NCBI GenBank assembly: GCA_017436705.1
Contig: JAFSCP010000046.1
Location: 91,505-155,504, forward strand
Reading direction: 5' to 3'
Source: Bacillota bacterium
Lineage (GTDB): Bacteria > Bacillota > Clostridia > Peptostreptococcales > Anaerovoracaceae
Length of the DNA stretch: 64,000 bases
The position numbers and the translations under genes are program-made. The notes under the pieces were generated by a model. The model was not told where the DNA came from. It ran no database searches and was given only the letters and a program-made list of their open reading frames with translations. This document shows positions 53,436 to 60,243 of the stretch, in pieces. Within the stretch, counting starts at the first letter, position 1; the number at the start of each line of letters is the position of its first letter.

Positions 53436-53515
53436 GGTTTGGGACTGTATGGCTTGTCCATGCATGACCTTTATAAAATCGCTCTCTGCGCCAACAGAGG
53501 GCGTTTTTTATTTTT
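53436..53515 (+). ncRNA. candidate prophage small RNA of about 80 nt
   Basis: Runs from the promoter above to a terminator: CGCTCTCTG / CAGAGGGCG (53480-53503, one mismatch) followed by TTTTTTATTTTT. It includes ATACAGT/ACTGTAT, an internal stem with its first arm at the promoter. A 22-codon ORF from 53449 reads through the stem. It is antisense to the leader of int. Confidence 0.45.
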
Positions 53516-53517
53516 AG

Positions 53518-53691
53518 CTGGTTACAAAACGTAGTCAGTTGACAACAATTTGTAGTCAACTGCTGACAAAATGTCAGCAACTCAATTGGGGTACATTTTG
53601 TACCCCAATTGTACGATTATTTCGTACAATTGATATTCTAACCCGTGACAGATTGTCACGGTATGAACTGGTTACGTTTTGTAACCAGTTC
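53518..53691. repeat. array of seven adjoining palindromes with different arms
   Basis: P1 CTGGTTAC-N5-GTAGTCAG (53518-53538, imperfect); P2 CAGTTGAC-N11-GTCAACTG (53536-53562); P3 TGCTGACA-N3-TGTCAGCA (53561-53579); P4 CAATTGGGGTACA-N3-TGTACCCCAATTG (53583-53611); P5 CAATTGTACG-N7-CGTACAATTG (53606-53632); P6 CCGTGACA-N3-TGTCACGG (53643-53661); P7 GAACTGGTTAC-N5-GTAACCAGTTC (53665-53691). P1 and P7 are inverted copies of the same palindrome. Five share the core (T/G)AC-N5-GT(A/C). Confidence 0.9.
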
Positions 53692-53692
53692 T

Positions 53693-53923
53693 CTATCCGG
53701 CATGCCTCATCGCTTCCAGCTTGCCCGCTGGCAGCATGCTGTCAAAATCATTATTGTTTATGTGCTGAATCTCATGGTCATAAGCGGCACATTGCATTGT
53801 TTCGCTTAAACGTGAATTGATGAAGATGGTGTAATATACCATACCGTCTTCATCGAAATAGTAAACAGTGAATGCTCGTATGGTCACTGGCAGATCTTGT
53901 AGTACGACTCTTATATAATCCAT
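53693..53923 (-). CDS. small HExxH protein, ImmA/IrrE-like
   Basis: 76 residues. FINSRLSETMQCAAYDHEIQHINNNDFD contains HEIQH near 51, a zinc-peptidase motif in the setting (Y-D-HExxH-I-x-N-x-D) used by short ImmA-like proteins of Firmicutes phages. ImmA peptidases cleave phage repressors to induce. AGGGGT lies upstream. It is third in the leftward operon after the repressor and DinD, which fits that role. Confidence 0.65.
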   Translation of the reverse strand: MDYIRVVLQDLPVTIRAFTVYYFDEDGMVYYTIFINSRLSETMQCAAYDHEIQHINNNDFDSMLPAGKLEAMRHAG

Positions 53924-53951
53924 TACCGTTAATACCCCTTATTTAATTTTA

Positions 53952-54827
53952 TTATTTATCCGGCAGCGGCAATTCCATTGCAATTTGCTCGGAAGAGTTG
54001 AGGCGTTCCTTCTCTTCTTTTTGGAGCGTTTTAATACTTTTTTCTGGAGTAGGCAAATCCTCCGGCATAGTGCCGCCGAGCTCTTCTATGGTCTGACGTA
54101 CTTTAGCACCTACCTGATAGTGCGTTTCGTTGGCAGCGTCCTTACCTTGAATGTTTTCACGGCGGAGTTTTGCGTCCGTCTGCGTTGCACGGAACAGATT
54201 AGCAGCAAGCTCTTCACTGCCCATGTGGTCAAGTATTTTTTGACCTTTTTCAAGGCCTTTTCGCTTGTGTATCTCTGCTTGTCCAAGCCCTCCATAAAGA
54301 CCTTGGTAACCGCGGTTCTGAAACTTAGCGAACTCCTGCGGAGTTTTAACTCCGGCCTGCTGTGCAGCCTCAACAAGAGATTTGTTATGCTCTGTAAGCT
54401 CGCTGCGGATTGCAAGTCTGCGCTGGTCTTCTGTGAGCTGATTAAACTGATCCTGCAGCTCCTGTCTGCGGGTCTGGACTGCAAAGTATGTCTGCGCCAA
54501 GGCGATAGTTTCTTTGCGAGGGTCTCCGTTTTGCGCAATTAGATAGCACGCATAGCGTGAAAGCTGGATATCACGTACAGGAATATCAGCAACTCCGCTT
54601 TCCACCATTTTACTGACGTCGGTAAAATGGGAAATTTCAACGTTTCCAGAGTTTTCACAAGCCTCTTTCGCTTTATCGATAACCTTTTCGAAATTCTGCC
54701 ATTTCGAATATCCAAGAACCTCCTGCAGCTCCCTTGCAAGCCAGTATTCATTACCATATTCATCGATATGTTTGATATCCTCAAACGTATTTTCATCATT
54801 ATTATCAAAGAAAAAGAAAAACGACAT
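53952..54827 (-). CDS. dinD: DNA damage-inducible protein D
   Basis: 291 residues. BRO-N-like start ([20 protein letters not shown], then [17 protein letters not shown]) and the DinD C-terminus ([37 protein letters not shown]). In E. coli DinD inhibits RecA filaments; in phages it often sits with the repressor. 14 bp after the repressor stop, same operon. GGGGGTG upstream. Confidence 0.9.
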   Translation of the reverse strand: MSFFFFFDNNDENTFEDIKHIDEYGNEYWLARELQEVLGYSKWQNFEKVIDKAKEACENSGNVEISHFTDVSKMVESGVADIPVRDIQLSRYACYLIAQNGDPRKETIALAQTYFAVQTRRQELQDQFNQLTEDQRRLAIRSELTEHNKSLVEAAQQAGVKTPQEFAKFQNRGYQGLYGGLGQAEIHKRKGLEKGQKILDHMGSEELAANLFRATQTDAKLRRENIQGKDAANETHYQVGAKVRQTIEELGGTMPEDLPTPEKSIKTLQKEEKERLNSSEQIAMELPLPDK

Positions 54828-54841
54828 TCTACACCCCCATC

Positions 54842-55192
54842 TTACTTATTCATTCTCTCAAGCATATTTATTACAAACTGAATATCTTCAGCCGAAGCCT
54901 TCCTGGAAGCGTCAAAGAGAACGCGCATTTCAGGACGAGCATAAAGCTCCTGCGCCAGCTCTGCAACTTCAGGGTCCAGATAATAAGTGCTCCTGTCTTC
55001 GTTCCCTAAAAGGTAATTCATATCTACATTGAAATAATCTGCAATAAGTTCTAAAGTTTCAAAATCAGGTTGGCGTTCACCAAGTTCATACATGCTGATT
55101 GCGCTTTTTGAAATTCCCAGAGCTGTAGCCAACTGTGACTGAGACATATCCTTTTTTGTTCGTAAATCCCTCAATCTCTCATTAAAAGCCAT
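54842..55192 (-). CDS. XRE-family phage repressor (CI-like)
   Basis: 116 residues. HTH near 15-55 ([29 protein letters not shown]), then a short helical tail ([15 protein letters not shown]). It has no LexA-like self-cleavage domain, so induction would need a partner such as the HExxH protein. GGAAG before ATG. It should bind the 15-bp operators that cover its own promoter and PR. Confidence 0.92.
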   Translation of the reverse strand: MAFNERLRDLRTKKDMSQSQLATALGISKSAISMYELGERQPDFETLELIADYFNVDMNYLLGNEDRSTYYLDPEVAELAQELYARPEMRVLFDASRKASAEDIQFVINMLERMNK

Positions 55193-55222
55193 ATGTTTTA
55201 CTTCCTTTCAAATGTTTCTTAC

Positions 55223-55252
55223 ATTATATACACAAAGCGTGTAATATGTCAA
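55223..55252 (-). promoter_or_regulatory. leftward lysogenic promoter PL
   Basis: Minus strand TTGACA, 18-bp spacer, TATAAT, all six bases matched in both boxes. Operator O1 fills the spacer. Confidence 0.85.
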
Positions 55253-55299
55253 GGAAAAAAGTACACAAAATGTGTTGACAATCGACCACATTTCGTGTA
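55229..55299. promoter_or_regulatory. three repressor operators O1-O3
   Basis: O1 TACACAAAGCGTGTA (55229-55243), O2 TACACAAAATGTGTT (55262-55276), O3 ACCACATTTCGTGTA (55285-55299). Consensus TACAC-N5-GTGTA; centres 33 and 23 bp apart. O1 lies in PL, O2 overlaps the PR -35, O3 lies in the PR spacer and -10. Confidence 0.85.
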
Positions 55300-55303
55300 T
55301 AGT
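55275..55303 (+). promoter_or_regulatory. rightward early promoter PR
   Basis: TTGACA (55275-55280), 17-bp spacer, TATAGT (55298-55303); start near 55310, 25 nt before the cro-like ATG. Confidence 0.85.
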
Positions 55304-55334
55304 TAAAACATCAAAACGAAAGCGAGGTGAAAAA

Positions 55335-55559
55335 ATGACAACAGCAGAAAAACTTGTCAGCTTAAGAGGGGAAAAAACTCAGGCGGAAGTGGCAAAAGCT
55401 TTAGGAATTAGCGTCTCAGCGTTGTCAAATTATGAGCAAGGCATCAGGATTCCTAGAGATGCAATCAAACGCAAGATTGCTGCTTTCTACAAAAGCTCTG
55501 TCGGCTATATTTTTTTTAATGATATCGACCACGAAATGTGTACGGAAGAATCAGGTTAA
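55335..55559 (+). CDS. Cro-like XRE regulator
   Basis: 74 residues from ATG 55335, after GCGAGGTGA; the ORF upstream of it overlaps PR and is not coding. HTH near 13-45 (TQAEVAKALGISVSALSNYEQGIRIP). First gene of the rightward operon. Its last codons contain a fourth operator-like sequence (55528-55542). Confidence 0.88.
   Translation: MTTAEKLVSLRGEKTQAEVAKALGISVSALSNYEQGIRIPRDAIKRKIAAFYKSSVGYIFFNDIDHEMCTEESG
55528..55542. promoter_or_regulatory. possible fourth operator O4 inside the cro-like gene
   Basis: ACCACGAAATGTGTA matches the arms of O3 and O2 (ACCAC/GTGTA) at normal spacing, 236 bp from O3. Confidence 0.5.
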
Positions 55560-55573
55560 GAGAGGTGAAACAT

Positions 55574-55798
55574 ATGGAAAAATTATTATTAACAGCTCAA
55601 GACGTCATGGACATGCTCAGCATCAGCAAATCAACTCTTGAACGTAGAATCAGAGCCGGCGACATTCACCCGGTTATGCTGGGCCCTCAGACTCGCAGAT
55701 TCAAAGTCAGCGAAGTCTACAAGTTGGCAGGAGCCGAACCGCCAAACGTATCACCGGAAAGGAATTTCACAATCCTGGAAGGGAGTGCAGCATTATGA
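55574..55798 (+). CDS. MerR/excisionase-type HTH protein
   Basis: 74 residues; AQDVMDMLSISKSTLERRIRAGDIHPVML..RRFKVSEV near 8-48 is the helix-turn-helix-17/excisionase fold. AGAGGTGAAAC before ATG 55574. Likely excisionase or early regulator. Confidence 0.82.
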   Translation: MEKLLLTAQDVMDMLSISKSTLERRIRAGDIHPVMLGPQTRRFKVSEVYKLAGAEPPNVSPERNFTILEGSAAL

Positions 55799-55956
55799 GA
55801 GGAAGAAGACCAACAAGAGCAGAGAAACTGCTCATTAAGAAGTGGCACTTGAACCCGGACAACTGGCTCGTCCTGAGTTCAACCCACGAAGAACTGAAAA
55901 TCATTCAGAAAATTACTGACAAAGTAAGAACCATTCCAGAAGGAGTCAAGGCATGA
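55795..55956 (+). CDS. DUF6906-like small phage protein
   Basis: 53 residues. RPTRAEKLLIKKWHLNPDNW then VLSSTHEELKIIQKITDKVR follow the pattern of the short phage family I know as DUF6906. It starts in the stop codon of the preceding gene (ATGA) and ends in the start of the next. Function unknown. Confidence 0.75.
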   Translation: MRGRRPTRAEKLLIKKWHLNPDNWLVLSSTHEELKIIQKITDKVRTIPEGVKA

Positions 55957-56348
55957 GTACCAGTACATATTACGCCACCTGTGCGTTCCCGAAGCCGGTC
56001 ACCAAGAAGAAAAAACCGGCATGTAACGGCTACAAGGACAAGCAAAACAGAATCTGTGCATATACCGGAGAGCGCGGAGCTGAGCGCCACGAACTATTTG
56101 GCGGCGCAAACCGCCAGACAAGCATCCGTGAAGGTCTGCAGATTGACCTTTCACCGGACAAGCACCGTGAGCTGCAGGACAATATCACTCCTTGGGCCCA
56201 AGCAGAAAACCGCAGGCTCAAGGCGGAGGCACAGAAAAAGTGGATGGACAGATACATGGAAACCGAGAACGCAGATGAAGCACAGGCGCTGAGAGCGTGG
56301 ATGCTCCTTATCGGCCGCAATTACCGCGAGGACGTGATGCCTGAATGA
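55953..56348 (+). CDS. phage protein with HNH-like core
   Basis: 131 residues. CAYTGERGAERHELFGGANR near 31-50 resembles the HNH-nuclease core, where C..G and RHxxFGG replace CxxC and HHxxG, followed by a helical tail (RLKAEAQKKWMDRYMETEN). Catalytic residues are incomplete, so activity is uncertain. ATGA overlaps at both ends. Confidence 0.6.
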   Translation: MSTSTYYATCAFPKPVTKKKKPACNGYKDKQNRICAYTGERGAERHELFGGANRQTSIREGLQIDLSPDKHRELQDNITPWAQAENRRLKAEAQKKWMDRYMETENADEAQALRAWMLLIGRNYREDVMPE

Positions 56349-56791
56349 CCTGGCAGCCTATACCTTGCCCGGTTTGCGGGCGCACCGGATACCGTGAAGG
56401 CAGGTCCTGCCCTAAACTTGACGGAGGGAGCATGTGCATAGCATGCTGCAAGACCTGCGAGTGCCACAAAGAAGGCAAAACAAATCCCTGCGGATTTTAC
56501 ATCATGTATCCACAAATCGACTACGATTCCGAAATTCGCAAGCTGAATAACCGCATCGAGCATCTGCGCGATAAGGTTCGCTACTATTACAAGCGCAACT
56601 GGACACAGTCTGCATTGAAAATCGAAAAAGCAGTTGCAGGGCTCCTGCGGGAGCGAAGGCGCATGGAGGCGCAGCAAAAAGATGAAAAACATGAAAGAAA
56701 TAATCAAGATTCTGGCACTGGTGGCATTTGTGATGCTGATTATGCTGTTTTTTATGGCTCTGGAAGGGCCGGAAACGGCAGCAGATACTAA
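56345..56791 (+). CDS. cysteine-rich putative zinc-binding phage protein
   Basis: 148 residues. CPVCGRTG near 8, CPKLDGG near 22, CIACCKTCECHKEG near 31 and CGFY near 49 give ten cysteines; a basic coiled coil follows (RKLNNRIEHLRDKVRYYYKR). The last 37 codons overlap the next gene in another frame. Confidence 0.65.
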   Translation: MTWQPIPCPVCGRTGYREGRSCPKLDGGSMCIACCKTCECHKEGKTNPCGFYIMYPQIDYDSEIRKLNNRIEHLRDKVRYYYKRNWTQSALKIEKAVAGLLRERRRMEAQQKDEKHERNNQDSGTGGICDADYAVFYGSGRAGNGSRY

Positions 56792-57263
56792 GCCTGAAGA
56801 CAATAAAACAGAAGAGACGGCAGAACCGGTTGCGACAGAACCCATGGAAGTAACGGAAAAAAGCTCAGTGGACAACACCGGAATCATTATAATCGAACAA
56901 GGCCCTATGCTGGCCCTCTCTGATGAAGAACGGCGTGTAGTGGAGCAGGTAGTAATGGCGGAGGCTCGCGGAGAAACACTGGAGGGCCAGATGGCAGTAG
57001 CCCAGACCATAAGAGACCGTTGCATTACCCGAGACCAGACACCGATTGAAGTATGCACGTCGCCAGGTCAGTACAGCACCATAGATATGCCGGTAATGGA
57101 AAGAGTAAGCGATGCTGTGATGTTTGTCTTTGACTTTGGCCACAGTATTTATGAATTTCCAACCACACATTTTTATCAATGTGAAATTCTCAGTGAAATG
57201 CCCTCATACCTCACGGAATTTGCATTCCGAGGCCAGACTGGGCCGCATAAATTCTACGGATAA
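56682..57263 (+). CDS. SleB-like cell wall hydrolase, membrane-anchored
   Basis: 193 residues. N-terminal membrane anchor about 6-27 (IIKILALVAFVMLIMLFFMA), acidic Thr/Glu-rich linker about 28-75, then a Hydrolase_2 (SleB/CwlJ) domain with VVEQVVMAEARGETLEGQMA near 82 (catalytic Glu) and AVAQTIRDRC. GGAGG before ATG 56682. Such enzymes normally degrade spore cortex or help phage lysis; here the gene lies in the early region. Confidence 0.82.
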   Translation: MKNMKEIIKILALVAFVMLIMLFFMALEGPETAADTKPEDNKTEETAEPVATEPMEVTEKSSVDNTGIIIIEQGPMLALSDEERRVVEQVVMAEARGETLEGQMAVAQTIRDRCITRDQTPIEVCTSPGQYSTIDMPVMERVSDAVMFVFDFGHSIYEFPTTHFYQCEILSEMPSYLTEFAFRGQTGPHKFYG

Positions 57264-57270
57264 TAGAAAA

Positions 57271-57330
57271 ACCGCTATAGAAGCGGTCTTTCAATAAACA
57301 TTTTAAATATGTGCGGATGGCCGTCCGCAC
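57271..57330 (+). terminator. two hairpins after the hydrolase gene
   Basis: ACCGCT/AGCGGT then CTTTC (57271-57291), and GTGCGGA/TCCGCAC (57311-57330). The first may be a weak terminator; the second may be a processing or operator site. Confidence 0.45.
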
Positions 57331-57362
57331 CTCAATTTTAACAGAAAACAGAGGAAAATTCA

Positions 57363-57692
57363 ATGGAAAAAGTATTCAGACGAATCAATGGTCTCCTGCA
57401 TATCGCAGAAAAACGCGAGCGGGGCGGCAGCGAAATTGACAAGCTTATCGGCCGCCAGGTTGCAAGGAACCTAAAGATGGTCAAGAAGATTCTGCATGAA
57501 GAAATTGTGCAATGCGGACAGTGCCGGGACTTCGCTTCACCCGAAGATGCTGTAGCCTGCGGATATATCTGCGATGGAGTAGCAGAACTCCTTGAAAGCA
57601 GGGGAGAAGGCTACTGTACATATAAGAACAGAAACGACATTGTCCCATTAAACGGACACTGCCACAGAGGAGTGCGCCCATGCAGGAAGTAA
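57363..57692 (+). CDS. phage protein of unknown function, cysteine-containing
   Basis: 109 residues; a basic helical N-terminus then CGQCRDFASPEDAVACGYIC near 51 and CTYKNRND..CHRG near 85, a likely metal site. GAGGAAAATTC before ATG. Overlaps the next gene by 13 bp. Confidence 0.65.
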   Translation: MEKVFRRINGLLHIAEKRERGGSEIDKLIGRQVARNLKMVKKILHEEIVQCGQCRDFASPEDAVACGYICDGVAELLESRGEGYCTYKNRNDIVPLNGHCHRGVRPCRK

Positions 57693-57901
57693 CAGCGCCA
57701 AGAGAAATCGAAACGATGAAGTCCTGCAGATACAAGTGGTGCAGATACAAAGGAAGAATAGGCGGCGTTGACAGCTGTGATTATTGCTTCATTACAGGAC
57801 ATGTGCGCGGCTGCAAAATCAGCGAATGCACACATGCTCTGGAAGAAGGCAAGAGCCGCCGCGAAGTTGCCCACGAAAGGCAGCAGTATGGAATATTTTA
57901 G
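57680..57901 (+). CDS. small cysteine-rich phage protein
   Basis: 73 residues. C-Y-K-W-C-R-Y-K-G near 16, CDYCFITGHVRGCKISEC near 33: a pattern (CxYxxC, CDYxxxTGxxRGC) seen in many small phage proteins of Firmicutes, probably a zinc ribbon. Confidence 0.65.
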   Translation: MQEVTAPREIETMKSCRYKWCRYKGRIGGVDSCDYCFITGHVRGCKISECTHALEEGKSRREVAHERQQYGIF

Positions 57902-57910
57902 GAGGATAAT

Positions 57911-58282
57911 ATGAACACATTTGAAGGAGTCTGCAGATATTGCGGAGATGTCAAGCCAGTCATGGCCAACAGCCAGGAAGAAGCAGACGACGTTATTTCA
58001 ACAAAATGCACATGCCCCGGGGCACTGCTTGAGGACAGAAAAGAACAGCTTCTTCAGAATCTACAGCTGACAATAGGACCTGCGTGTGAAGAATCAGGGC
58101 TTGACGCTTTCGAAGCGGATATTGTGGAAGCAATCACATCTCTGGCCGGACTTGTATTACAGGACCGCCTGCAGCAGGTATCTATAGCCCACGGGAAGAC
58201 AACACTTAAAATCGCAATCAACACTAAAGGCCAAGTAAAAATTACTCGCACAGAGAAAAAAGCAGTCGCGGCCGAATGTTAA
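57911..58282 (+). CDS. phage protein of unknown function with N-terminal zinc-finger-like motif
   Basis: 123 residues. CRYCGDVKPV near 8 and CTCPGA near 33 could bind zinc; the rest is helical and ends in a strand-rich part (HGKTTLKIAINTKGQVKITR). AGGAGG before ATG. Confidence 0.6.
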   Translation: MNTFEGVCRYCGDVKPVMANSQEEADDVISTKCTCPGALLEDRKEQLLQNLQLTIGPACEESGLDAFEADIVEAITSLAGLVLQDRLQQVSIAHGKTTLKIAINTKGQVKITRTEKKAVAAEC

Positions 58283-58291
58283 GCATAAAAG

Positions 58292-58418
58292 GGCTCTGAT
58301 CATAACTTTGTGTCAGGCTTTTCACCGACTAAACAAAATCATACATTTTTGAATAGAAAGGAGGGACTCCTATTTTTTTCATCCACCCTTCTTTCGTCTT
58401 CAGAGCAGGTCAGAGCCT
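58292..58418 (+). ncRNA. structured leader RNA candidate before pcfK
   Basis: The only long gap (158 bp) in the early operon. GGCTCTGA (58292-58299) pairs with TCAGAGCC (58411-58418), and GAAAGGAGGG (58356-58365) with CCCTTCTTTC (58387-58396), so the inner stem hides an AGGAGG. TTTTTAA follows the outer stem, so it can also be a terminator. Confidence 0.5.
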
Positions 58419-58440
58419 TTTTAATATACGGAGGAACAAC

Positions 58441-58752
58441 ATGAGCAACAGAATTGACGAAGCAATAGCAAAAATCACGAAAGAATGTAAAGACAAAGAT
58501 TATTTAATTCCTTTCGAGGAATACCTCACAAGCATCTGCACTGCAGACAAAATCGCAGAGAAGATCCTGCAGGAAGGGAAAACGCTCCAAGGATGCTTCG
58601 ATGCCATGAAGGCAGTTGCAAGAAAAAGAGCCGTTGGCGGCGCAGCATATATACCACCGGAGGAAGGTTTCGGCATTATCCGTGACTATTACGGTATTGA
58701 CCTTACCGAAAAACCGCAGGCGGGTATCATCGACATAACAGATTTTCTGTAG
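58441..58752 (+). CDS. PcfK-like protein
   Basis: 103 residues; SNRIDEAIAKITKEC.., IAEKILQEGKTLQGCFDAMKAVARKRA near 40 and GIIRDYYGID are typical of the PcfK family named from plasmid pCF10. Always next to PcfJ. GGAGG before ATG. Function unknown. Confidence 0.85.
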   Translation: MSNRIDEAIAKITKECKDKDYLIPFEEYLTSICTADKIAEKILQEGKTLQGCFDAMKAVARKRAVGGAAYIPPEEGFGIIRDYYGIDLTEKPQAGIIDITDFL

Positions 58753-58761
58753 GTGGCCGCC

Positions 58762-60243
58762 ATGGAAAAACCATATAACTTAAAACGCCCGGCAGGGCTT
58801 GAAGACTACGTTATAGCACACGCCGATGTTACCTACCTCATATTCTCGAAGAAAGAGGAAACCGTTTACTGCACACGATGCAGAAAACTTACCAAAACCC
58901 GCGAAGCAGAGTGGATGGAGCACAAAGGGAAAGCTCTCTGCCCTCACTGTGGACAGGAGGGAGAAACTCTCAATAAGCGCTACGGCAGGAAAGGGATAAC
59001 AGAATACGGCCGCGTGCTGTGGTTCAGAAAGCACGGCCGCATTACCTTCGCCCAGCTGGACGAATACGACATCGATTATACCGGTGTCAAGCCGACTGTT
59101 CGGTTTTGGCCGTCAGCACAGTACCGGTTATGTAAGGACTCCCAAGAGTACTACAAACATCGTCCGGAAGGTTGCTGGCACGGTGAATATTGGGAAAAGA
59201 AAAGCAACGTATATTTGCCGGCGCCATCAACCGGAATGCTCAATTGCTTTTGCAAACCTAAATACCTTAAAACAGAAACCCATGACAGCGCGTGGGACTG
59301 TTTGGGCACAGACCTTAAATATGCAAATACGGACATGCTGCGCCTGGGGTTCAAAGATGAACTTGATCCATACGGACTTATTATATATCTGGCAGCTTTC
59401 TTGAAGTGGCAGGCAGTAGAACTGCTTGAAAAGGCGGGCTTTGAAAATATTGTCGCCGCCAAAGTGAAGCATTCTTACTCGGTCGTGAACTGGCGCGGGA
59501 ACTCTCTCAGAAAGATTCTGCGGCTCATGCCGGCAGAAATCAAGGAATTTCGGGCAGCCGGTGGTCATGCAGTCGGCTTGGATGTATACAGAACTGTCAA
59601 GGAAAAGGGATACCACATGAGTTTCAAACAAACAAAATATGAAAATACATGGGCAATAGAGGGCAATCTCGAAGCTATCGGCAAATACACCGATGTACAA
59701 AAGGTGCTCGATTATCTTGACACACAGCTATGTGTGCGGACTAACGATTACATCGATTATATGAAAGACTGCAAAACTCTTGGCTACGATATGAACCGCA
59801 AAAGCGTGCTGTTTCCTGAGGACTTTGATGAAGCTCACAGAAAGACATCCGAGCGAATCAAAATTGAAGCTGATGCGTTGAAGCAAGCTGCGTTTGAAAA
59901 AAACATGGAAAAGCTGTACGGCAAGCCAGTTTTTGAATCCGACGGCCTCATAATCCGCGGAGCGCAGAACGCAACAGAACTGCGGGAAGAGAGCGCAGCA
60001 CTGGGGCACTGCGTCAGAACCTATGTTGATAAAGTGTGCCGCGGTGATTGTGCGATACTGTTCATTCGTAAGGCAGAAGCGCCGGAAAAACCTTACTATA
60101 CACTAGAAATCAACAAAGACGGCAAGGTGGTTCAGTGCCGTGGACAGAGAAACTGCAGCATGACCGAAGAAGTTGAAGCTTTCGTAGAACTCTGGAAGCA
60201 GAACGTAATGACAAAATCCAAAAAACGCAAGGAGGCAGCATAA
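58762..60243 (+). CDS. PcfJ-like protein
   Basis: 493 residues. Zinc ribbon CTRCRKLTKTREAEW..CPHCGQEG near 37-65, and the PcfJ core with RGAQNATELREESAALGHCVRTYVDK near 394 and YYTLEINKDGKVVQCRGQRN near 440. AGGTGG 5 nt before ATG 58762 favours it over the GTG at 58753. From conjugative plasmid pCF10, but common in clostridial phages. Confidence 0.85.
   Translation: MEKPYNLKRPAGLEDYVIAHADVTYLIFSKKEETVYCTRCRKLTKTREAEWMEHKGKALCPHCGQEGETLNKRYGRKGITEYGRVLWFRKHGRITFAQLDEYDIDYTGVKPTVRFWPSAQYRLCKDSQEYYKHRPEGCWHGEYWEKKSNVYLPAPSTGMLNCFCKPKYLKTETHDSAWDCLGTDLKYANTDMLRLGFKDELDPYGLIIYLAAFLKWQAVELLEKAGFENIVAAKVKHSYSVVNWRGNSLRKILRLMPAEIKEFRAAGGHAVGLDVYRTVKEKGYHMSFKQTKYENTWAIEGNLEAIGKYTDVQKVLDYLDTQLCVRTNDYIDYMKDCKTLGYDMNRKSVLFPEDFDEAHRKTSERIKIEADALKQAAFEKNMEKLYGKPVFESDGLIIRGAQNATELREESAALGHCVRTYVDKVCRGDCAILFIRKAEAPEKPYYTLEINKDGKVVQCRGQRNCSMTEEVEAFVELWKQNVMTKSKKRKEAA

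Noticed and set aside
53344..53820. ORFs with repeated QLTT/CNQL peptide pattern on both strands
   Set aside because: The pattern is a by-product of the palindrome array; no ribosome sites.
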